From positions 1,148,011-1,212,010 of the forward strand of contig NZ_KB910516.1 of the NCBI RefSeq assembly GCF_000372825.1: DNA of 64,000 nucleotides, given 5' to 3'. Below the pieces are notes generated by a model. It was not told the DNA's origin. It searched no databases and was given only the letters and a program-made list of their open reading frames with translations. Below are positions 58,620 through 64,000 of the stretch, one piece after another; position 1 is the first letter of the stretch; every line of letters begins with the position of its first letter. This DNA is from Methylobacterium sp. 77. GTDB taxonomy: Bacteria; Pseudomonadota; Alphaproteobacteria; Rhizobiales; Beijerinckiaceae. Position numbers and translations under genes: made by a program.

Positions 58620-58983
58620 AGGCGGCCTCGTCGCCCTCACCCTGGTCTCCGCCTTCAATCTGGGCCTGGCTGCCCCGGCCTCGGCCATGGAGAGCGAGAA
58701 CGACTACCCCACCGAGGCGCGGGCGGATTACATCTTCGGCTGCATGGCGGCCAACGGGCAGTCGCGGGAATCGCTCTCGCGCTGCTCCTGCTCCGTCGAT
58801 GCCCTCGCCTCGATCCTGACATACGACAAATACGTCCAGGCGAGCACCGTCCTGTCCATGCGCCAGGGCATCGGCGCCCGCTCGAACGAGTTCAAATCGA
58901 CCAAGGTGTTCGACGACAAGGTCGCCGACCTTCGCCGTGCGCAGGCCGAGGCCGAGATCCGCTGCTATCGCGGCGGTGTGTGA
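58600..58983 (+). CDS. Small exported Cys-containing protein in pqq cluster
   Basis: A 127-aa exported protein whose ATG lies within the end of the preceding gene (20-bp overlap). Signal peptide [20 protein letters not shown] ending ASA. The mature part has FGCMAANGQSRESLSRCSCS, giving Cys at three close positions including CxC, and a late Cys (AEIRCYRGGV), suggesting disulfides or a metal/heme site; no CxxCH is present, so it is not a c-type cytochrome. No family recognised. Likely to work with the preceding protein. Confidence 0.8.
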   Translation: MIRTLAKGGLVALTLVSAFNLGLAAPASAMESENDYPTEARADYIFGCMAANGQSRESLSRCSCSVDALASILTYDKYVQASTVLSMRQGIGARSNEFKSTKVFDDKVADLRRAQAEAEIRCYRGGV

Positions 58984-59126
58984 ACGGCGGCATCGATCGA
59001 GGCCGGCTTTTTCCCTGAGGTGCGAAAGCGGAGCGACAGCCCCGTCGCGACACCTCAGGACGAGGTTGATGAAACGGATCTCATCGGCCTACAGCATCGC
59101 GATCATTCCTTCGTCGAAGAGACCCC

Positions 59127-59978
59127 GTGCCGTCCTCCCCCCCGATCCTGAAAACCCTCCTGCCCGGAATCGGGCAGCGCGTGCTCGTGATGGGCATCCT
59201 CAACGTCACCCCGGATTCCTTCTCGGATGGGGGGCGTTTCGAGGGCGTCGAGGCCGCCCTGTCGCAAGGCCATGCCCTCGTGGCGGAGGGGGCCGCCCTC
59301 GTCGATATCGGCGGGGAATCGACGCGGCCCGGCCATTCTCCGGTGACGGCCGAGGAGGAACAGCGCCGCATCCTCCCCGTCATCCGCGATCTCGCGCCAC
59401 GCCTCGCCGTCCCGATCTCGGTGGACACCTACAAGGCCGCCACCGCCGATGTGGCGCTGAAGGCGGGTGCCCGCATCGTCAACGACGTCTGGGGCCTGCA
59501 GCGCGAGCCCGACATCGCCAGCGTGGCCGCCGCCCACGGCGCGCCGGTCATGGTGATGCATAACCGCGAGGTCATCGACCCCGCCATCGACATCGTCGCC
59601 GACATGCTGCGCTTCTTCGAGCGCTCCCTCGACATCGCCCGCCGCGCCGGCATCCCGGACGGGGACATCGTCCTCGATCCGGGAATCGGCTTCGGCAAAA
59701 GCTGGGCCCAGCATCTCGAAGCCCTGCGGCGTCTGCCGGAACTCAAGGCGCTCGGCTTTCCCATCCTCGTCGGCGTCTCGCGAAAATCGATGCTCGGGCG
59801 CCTGCACGATGCCGAGACGCGGCCGGTGGATCGGCTGTACGGCTCGCTCTCGAGCCATGTCCTCGCCGCGACTTTGGGGGCCGACATCGTCCGCGTCCAC
59901 GACGTGGCGCCCCATGTGGACGCCCTTCGCGTGGTCGATGCCGTGATGCGGACAGATTCGAGACCGATCCCATCATGA
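59127..59978 (+). CDS. folP: Dihydropteroate synthase
   Basis: A 283-aa TIM-barrel enzyme joining pterin pyrophosphate to p-aminobenzoate in folate synthesis. Signatures: VMGILNVTPDSFSDGGRF, LVDIGGESTRPGHSPV, ISVDTYKAATADVAL, IVNDVWGLQ, PVMVMHN, VLDPGIGFGKSWAQH and LVGVSRKSMLG. GTG 59127 start with a modest ribosome site. First gene of folP-folB-folK. Methylotrophs also make tetrahydromethanopterin with DHPS-like enzymes, but the coupling to folB and folK argues for folate here. Confidence 0.95.
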   Translation: MPSSPPILKTLLPGIGQRVLVMGILNVTPDSFSDGGRFEGVEAALSQGHALVAEGAALVDIGGESTRPGHSPVTAEEEQRRILPVIRDLAPRLAVPISVDTYKAATADVALKAGARIVNDVWGLQREPDIASVAAAHGAPVMVMHNREVIDPAIDIVADMLRFFERSLDIARRAGIPDGDIVLDPGIGFGKSWAQHLEALRRLPELKALGFPILVGVSRKSMLGRLHDAETRPVDRLYGSLSSHVLAATLGADIVRVHDVAPHVDALRVVDAVMRTDSRPIPS

Positions 59979-60352
59979 CCGACCGCATCCTCGTCGAGCG
60001 CATCGCCGTCTTCGCCTATCACGGGCTCCTCGAGGAGGAAGCGCGGATCGGCCAGCGCTTCTACATCTCCCTCGATTGCCGGACCGACCTGCGCCCCGCC
60101 GGCCTGTCGGACGACATGGCCAGAACGGTGAGCTATGCCGACCTCACCGAGATCGCGGTGCGCATCGCCACCACCCGGCGCTTCGCCCTGATCGAAGCCC
60201 TGGCCGAGGCCATCGCGGCCGAGATCCTCGACCGGTTCGAGGGCGTGGACAGCGTCGTCGTGCGCGTCGACAAGCCGAGCGCCCCCGTGCCGGCAGTCAT
60301 CGACGGCGTCGCCATCTCGATCCTGCGCAGCCGTACCGGAGCCTCGCGATGA
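59975..60352 (+). CDS. folB: Dihydroneopterin aldolase
   Basis: A 125-aa enzyme splitting dihydroneopterin to hydroxymethyl-dihydropterin. Motifs: RILVERIAVFAYHGLLEEE (the HGL/E segment), GQRFYISLDC, SYADLTEIAV, FALIEALAEAIAAEIL and a VVRVDKPSAPVP strand with catalytic Lys. Overlaps folP and folK by 4 bp each (ATGA type), so it is part of a tight operon. Confidence 0.96.
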   Translation: MTDRILVERIAVFAYHGLLEEEARIGQRFYISLDCRTDLRPAGLSDDMARTVSYADLTEIAVRIATTRRFALIEALAEAIAAEILDRFEGVDSVVVRVDKPSAPVPAVIDGVAISILRSRTGASR

Positions 60353-60822
60353 CGACGGCTTATCTCGGTCTCGGCAGCAATATCGGCGACAAGGCCGCGA
60401 CCATCGCCGAGGCTATCCGGCGGATCGCGGCGAGTCCCGGCATCCGGCTCACGGCCCGGTCGAGCGACTATCGCACGCCGCCCTGGGGCGATACCGACCA
60501 GGATTGGTTCCTCAACGCGGCGGTCGCCGTCGATACCGACCTGACGCCGCACGACCTGCTGGAGACCGGCCTGTCCATCGAGACCGCCATGGGCCGGGTG
60601 CGCGAGCGGCGCTGGGGGCCGCGCGTCATCGACATCGACGTGCTCTCCTACGAAGGCGCGGCGATTTCCGACGAGCGCCTCGTCCTGCCGCACCGTTTCG
60701 TGCGCGAGCGCGCCTTCGTCCTGGTTCCCCTGGCCGAGATCGCACCGGACCTGGTGATCGGGCCGGAGACCGTGACGCAGGCGCTGTCGAAGCTTGATAC
60801 GGCCGGCATCGTCCGGGACTGA
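60349..60822 (+). CDS. folK: HPPK (pterin pyrophosphokinase)
   Basis: A 157-aa kinase that pyrophosphorylates hydroxymethyl-dihydropterin, giving the FolP substrate. AYLGLGSNIGDKAATIAEAI, YRTPPWGDTDQDWFLNAAV, MGRVRERRWGPRVIDIDVL and LPHRFVRERAFVLVPLAEIA are all diagnostic. Last gene of the folate set; its stop is 11 bp from the convergent L,D-transpeptidase gene. Confidence 0.97.
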   Translation: MTTAYLGLGSNIGDKAATIAEAIRRIAASPGIRLTARSSDYRTPPWGDTDQDWFLNAAVAVDTDLTPHDLLETGLSIETAMGRVRERRWGPRVIDIDVLSYEGAAISDERLVLPHRFVRERAFVLVPLAEIAPDLVIGPETVTQALSKLDTAGIVRD

Positions 60823-60832
60823 CGTCGGCCCC

Positions 60833-61378
60833 TCAGGGGCGAAGCTCCACCGGGGTGCCCACATCGACCCGCGCGTAGATGTCGTCCATCTCGCCATTGG
60901 CGACACCGACGCAGCCGCTGGTCCAGTCCCTCAGCCGGTGCAGGGTGCCGAGCCAGGAGAAGCCGTTCATGATCCCGTGGATCATGATGTCGCCGCCCGG
61001 CTCGTAGCCGCCGTCGCGGGCCGATCGCGCGTCGGCCTCGTTCGGGTAGGACACTTTCAGGGAGAGATGGGCCACGCTGAGAGGGTTGCGGTAGGCGATG
61101 GCGTAGAGCCCCTCCGGCGTGCGCCCGTCCCCTTCCCGCTGCTTGTGGCCGATGGGGGAGAACCCGAGGGAGACCGGATAGGTCGCCAATACGCGCCCCT
61201 CGCGCAGCAGGGTCAGGCGCCGGGCGGATTTCTCCACGAGGACGCGGTCGGCCCGCTCGGTCTCGGCGACGAGATCGGGGGCGACGCGGCCGATCTGGGC
61301 GCGATCGACGGCGACGATGCCGATCGCGGCGGCTGCGAAGAGGGCCGCGACGATGAGACCGATCCGTCGTCGCCCCAT
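60833..61378 (-). CDS. YkuD L,D-transpeptidase-like protein
   Basis: A 181-aa envelope protein. One N-terminal span (IGLIVAALFAAAAIGIVAV) anchors it; the YkuD domain follows (RLTLLREGRVLATYPVSLGF, TPEGLYAI, IMIHGIMNGFSWLG with the His-Gly, and DWTSGCVGVANGEMDDIYA with the catalytic Cys). Such enzymes cross-link peptidoglycan 3-3 or attach proteins to it. ATG 61378 follows GGAGAGGGCG; ATG 61411 is less likely. Downstream of xoxJ in the same direction with a 35-bp gap, but probably unrelated to it. Confidence 0.92.
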   Translation of the reverse strand: MGRRRIGLIVAALFAAAAIGIVAVDRAQIGRVAPDLVAETERADRVLVEKSARRLTLLREGRVLATYPVSLGFSPIGHKQREGDGRTPEGLYAIAYRNPLSVAHLSLKVSYPNEADARSARDGGYEPGGDIMIHGIMNGFSWLGTLHRLRDWTSGCVGVANGEMDDIYARVDVGTPVELRP

Positions 61379-61413
61379 CGCCCTCTCCGCTCGTCCCCGA
61401 CTCGCCGTCACGC

Positions 61414-62268
61414 CTAACGCGCCGACGGCTCCAGCAGCGTATTGCCCTCGTCCTCGAGCAGCGGGACGTCGAAATCCCGGAGGACCTTCTCGATATCGGC
61501 CTTGCGCTTGCGCAGGATCGTATTGAGGCTGCGCTTCCAGTCGTTCTCCTCCATCCGCACGCCGAGCGCGATGCGGAAGGTGAGCGGGGGACGGTCAGGC
61601 TCCTGCAACAGCGGCACGACGCTCATCGGCACGCCGCTCTGCTTGGCGAGCCAGCCGGCGGCGGGTCCCCACAGGATCGCGGCGTCGATGCGCTTCTCGG
61701 CGAGATCCGCGATGATTTCGGCCGAGACGGTCTGGTGCTTGCGCGCCGGATCGAGCTGGTAGGGCGCGTAGGCCTTCATCGTGCTGACGAGGCCGACCTC
61801 CCCCATCCGGTTCACCGGGGGCGTGCCGCCGATGACGCCGATCGCCTTGCCCTTGAGCCTGGGATCGTCGATCCGGGTCACGCCGTCGAACTCGCCCTGC
61901 CGGGTGACCAGCGTATAAGCCGAGCGGTAATAGGGGTTCGAGTGCTGGACGAGGTCGCCGCCGGCGGCCGAGCCGATGATGATGTCGCACAGACCGGTGC
62001 CGAGGGTGTTGCGGACGAAGCCGGGCCCTTGGGTCAGCCAGTAATAGCGGACCTTGACCTTCAGCTCATCGGCGATGATCGCGGCGATCTTGTTCTCGAA
62101 CCCGTCTTCCTTGCGCTCGGAGAACGGCATGTTGCCGGGATCTCCGCAGACGCGCAGGACGTCCGTGGTGACGAGATCGGGGAGCGATTGCGACAAAGCG
62201 GGGCGCGCCCCTGCCGAGATCAGCAGGAGCGCGCACAGCGTCGTGGTGAAGGAACCGGAGCGAGCCAT
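61414..62268 (-). CDS. xoxJ: XoxJ periplasmic binding-type protein
   Basis: A 284-aa periplasmic protein of the extracellular solute-binding (MxaJ-like) family. Signal peptide FTTTLCALLLISAGARPALS; then LRVCGDPGNMPFSERKEDGF and ENKIAAIIADELKVKVRYYW, CDIIIGSAAGGDLVQHSNPY and KGKAIGVIGGTPPVNRMGE. In xox and mxa clusters it is thought to help activate or mature the methanol dehydrogenase. The xoxG stop and this ATG overlap (TGATG), so the set is cotranscribed. Confidence 0.93.
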   Translation of the reverse strand: MARSGSFTTTLCALLLISAGARPALSQSLPDLVTTDVLRVCGDPGNMPFSERKEDGFENKIAAIIADELKVKVRYYWLTQGPGFVRNTLGTGLCDIIIGSAAGGDLVQHSNPYYRSAYTLVTRQGEFDGVTRIDDPRLKGKAIGVIGGTPPVNRMGEVGLVSTMKAYAPYQLDPARKHQTVSAEIIADLAEKRIDAAILWGPAAGWLAKQSGVPMSVVPLLQEPDRPPLTFRIALGVRMEENDWKRSLNTILRKRKADIEKVLRDFDVPLLEDEGNTLLEPSAR

Positions 62269-62876
62269 CAGCCGCCCAGGCATTCCTTCTCGGACTTCTT
62301 GGCCCCTTCGGGCTTCTCTTCCTTGTCGGTCGGGCGCACGCGCGGCATCGCACCGGAGGCACGGGCCTTCAGATAGGTGTAGAGATCGTCGGCGTAGCAC
62401 ATGACGTTCTTGTTATCGCCGAAGGCGGGCATCACGTTGGTGCCGCTCGAGCTGATGTCCTGCTTGCCGCCGGCGATGATGCCGATGAACTCCTCGTAGG
62501 AGATGCGCTTGAGCGAGTCCTTGAGAGCGGGCGCGTAGGTCGATCCCATGGCGTCGGGGCCGTGGCAGACGTGGCATTCGGCGTGATAGCGGCGGTAGCC
62601 GGAATAGGCATACCAGTCGAACTTCTTCCCGTCATTGGTGATGTGGTAGGTCGGGGCGCCATCCTTGTCGAAATACTTGCCGTCTTCGACCTTCACCGCC
62701 TGATACTTGTCGATCAGCTTGGCGTCCTTTTCAGGAGCATTCGGGTCGAGCTGATTGGCCACTGCAGGATCGGCAGCAGGCTTGGCGTCTTCCGCCCGGA
62801 CGGCAACGGTGGAGGCAAGGGCCAAGACGAGGGCGGCCACAAGCGGACGGATGGCGGCTTTGCTTTCGTACTGCAA
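62268..62876 (-). CDS. xoxG: XoxG, cytochrome c electron acceptor of XoxF
   Basis: A 202-aa periplasmic cytochrome c of the cL type. Signal peptide (AAIRPLVAALVLALASTVAV ending RA), single heme site CHVCH at residues 101-105, and the likely axial Met in TNVMPAFGDNKNVMCYADDL. It takes electrons from reduced PQQ of XoxF and passes them to the respiratory chain. Located 135 bp downstream of xoxF. Confidence 0.95.
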   Translation of the reverse strand: MQYESKAAIRPLVAALVLALASTVAVRAEDAKPAADPAVANQLDPNAPEKDAKLIDKYQAVKVEDGKYFDKDGAPTYHITNDGKKFDWYAYSGYRRYHAECHVCHGPDAMGSTYAPALKDSLKRISYEEFIGIIAGGKQDISSSGTNVMPAFGDNKNVMCYADDLYTYLKARASGAMPRVRPTDKEEKPEGAKKSEKECLGG

Positions 62877-63011
62877 CGACGTTTCTCCCTGGAGCGATCG
62901 TCGACCTCATGCGGGCAACGGTCGAAGTGTTCTTAATAACGATCTAATCATAAAGATGCCGGCGCGGAAACCCGCGCCGGCACCCTAACTACCTAGGCTT
63001 CGTGCGACCGA

Positions 63012-64000
63012 TTAGTTCGGCAGAGCGAAGACGGTCAGCTGACCACCGAGGTTGGTGTAGTTCGAGAGGGCAGCGTAACCACCCACCGCGCCGAGACCGG
63101 CGTTCGGGTCGGTCAGGCCGGCCGCGAGGCCGATGCCGGCCCAGCCACCGACACCCGACAGGATGCCGACGAACTGCTTGCCCTTGTGGCTGTAGGTCAT
63201 CACGTTACCGATGATGCCCGACGGGGTCTTGAACTTGTAGAGTTCCTTACCCGACTTGGCATCGACAGCCTTCAGGTAGCCCTCGAGGGTACCGTAGAAG
63301 ACCACGTCACCGGCGGTGGCGAGAGCGCCCGACCAGACCGAGAACTGCTCGGCGTTCGACCACTTGATCTTACCTGCGACGCCGTCCCAAGCGATGAAGT
63401 TACCCATGCCGCCATGGCTGTTCGGAGCGGGGTACATCGCGAGGGTCGCACCGACGTAGGGCTGACCCGGGGTGTAGGACACCCGGAACGGCTCGTAGTC
63501 CATGCAGACGTGGTTGGTGGGCACGTAGAACAGGTTGGTCTTCGGCGAGAACGCAGCAGGCTGCTGGTCCTTGGTGCCGAGGGCCGCGGGGCAGATACCC
63601 TTGGAGTTGGTATCTTCACCGTTCTGCTCGGTGGAGTACTTGGCCTGGACCAGCGGGCGACCGTAGTTCTTGGAGCCCTTGTCCATGTCGACCTTGGAGG
63701 CCCAGTTCACCACCGGATCGAACTTCTCGGCGACCAGGAGCTCGCCGGTGGCGCGATCGAGGGTGTAGCCGAAGCCGTTACGGTCGAAGTGGGTGAGGAG
63801 CGGACGATCCTTGCCGTCAACCTTCTGATCCGTGAGGATCATCTCGTTGATGCCGTCGTAATCCCACTCGTCGTGCGGGGTCATCTGGTAGACCCACTTG
63901 GCCGCACCCGTGTCGGGGTTACGCGCCCAGATGGTCATCGACCACTTGTTGTCGCCCGGACGCTGCTTGGGGTTCCAGGTCGAGGGGTTGCCCGAACCGT
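63012..64000 (-). CDS. xoxF: Lanthanide-dependent methanol dehydrogenase, 3' part
   Basis: C-terminal 328 residues of a PQQ methanol dehydrogenase; the 5' part lies beyond the right edge. The segment [14 protein letters not shown] carries D-Y-D, the extra second Asp that binds the lanthanide in XoxF; MxaF has D-Y-A at this place. [19 protein letters not shown] and the propeller Trp motifs ([18 protein letters not shown]) are typical. The enzyme oxidises methanol to formaldehyde or formate in the periplasm. PQQ comes from the pqq genes at 54-58 kb. Downstream order xoxG, xoxJ is canonical. Confidence 0.96.
   Translation of the reverse strand, partial: GSGNPSTWNPKQRPGDNKWSMTIWARNPDTGAAKWVYQMTPHDEWDYDGINEMILTDQKVDGKDRPLLTHFDRNGFGYTLDRATGELLVAEKFDPVVNWASKVDMDKGSKNYGRPLVQAKYSTEQNGEDTNSKGICPAALGTKDQQPAAFSPKTNLFYVPTNHVCMDYEPFRVSYTPGQPYVGATLAMYPAPNSHGGMGNFIAWDGVAGKIKWSNAEQFSVWSGALATAGDVVFYGTLEGYLKAVDAKSGKELYKFKTPSGIIGNVMTYSHKGKQFVGILSGVGGWAGIGLAAGLTDPNAGLGAVGGYAALSNYTNLGGQLTVFALPN

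Noticed and set aside
1..64000. tRNA, rRNA, CRISPR, prophage or insertion sequence
   Set aside because: No T-loop-like tRNA ends, repeat/spacer arrays, integrases or transposases were seen on either strand by eye; a tRNAscan or ISfinder search would be decisive.

Overview
The window looks like chromosomal DNA of a Methylobacterium/Methylorubrum-type alphaproteobacterium (Hyphomicrobiales). The evidence is the high GC content throughout, a fused pqqC/D gene inside a pqqABCDE cluster, a lanthanide-type methanol dehydrogenase locus xoxF-xoxG-xoxJ, a gatCAB tRNA amidotransferase set, a DnaA-like HdaA, and the Rhizobiales-style malic enzyme with a C-terminal phosphotransacetylase domain. I saw no rRNA, tRNA, CRISPR array, complete insertion sequence or integrase.

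Layout. 1-4.5 kb: ribonuclease D (cut by the window edge), a WYL-like protein, aspS, a family 2 glycosyltransferase and a coupled small gene. 4.6-6.4 kb: an accessory island with lower GC in part, holding a putative PD-(D/E)XK nuclease toxin and an overlapping gene in the position of its immunity protein. 6.4-16.3 kb: DUF3297, an acetyltransferase, malic enzyme, a membrane protein, a PAS/LuxR regulator, a Tat-exported acetamidase-like protein, a LysR regulator and an SDR. 16.3-22.4 kb: leftward genes perM-like, hdaA, ppk1, ppx (polyphosphate and replication control). 22.6-30.9 kb: chemoreceptor, purM-purN, ndk, small secreted proteins, an orphan 325-aa gene, a GST. 30.9-35.5 kb: a FUSC/DUF1656/HlyD efflux set, a decayed TetR gene with two well-preserved operator-like palindromes, and the SDR it probably controlled. 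35.7-37.1 kb: a truncated chemoreceptor, a structured region ending in a strong terminator, and an unknown gene. 37.2-40.9 kb: gatB, a small membrane gene, gatA, gatC. 41.3-46.6 kb: SMI1/KNR4 protein, ruvX, dprA, plsY, a catalytically degenerate dihydroorotase and pyrB. 46.8-51.5 kb: cytochrome b plus molybdopterin oxidoreductase, then topA. 51.9-59 kb: a two-component system followed by pqqA, pqqB, pqqCD, pqqE and two coupled exported proteins of unknown function. 59.1-60.8 kb: folP-folB-folK. 60.8-64 kb: L,D-transpeptidase, xoxJ, xoxG and the 3' part of xoxF.

How the genes fit together. PQQ made by the pqq genes is the cofactor of XoxF, whose electrons go to the cytochrome XoxG, so the last 10 kb is a methanol-oxidation neighbourhood. 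AspRS carries the residues linked with non-discriminating enzymes, which fits GatCAB making Asn-tRNA (and Gln-tRNA) by transamidation. PyrB is paired with a dihydroorotase-like partner that has lost its metal ligands and so is probably structural.

The best candidates for something undescribed are the toxin/immunity-like pair at 4614-6358, the two unknown exported proteins coupled to pqqE (57891-58983), and the structured region at 36221-36531. Function statements rest on motif recognition by eye; no database search was run.
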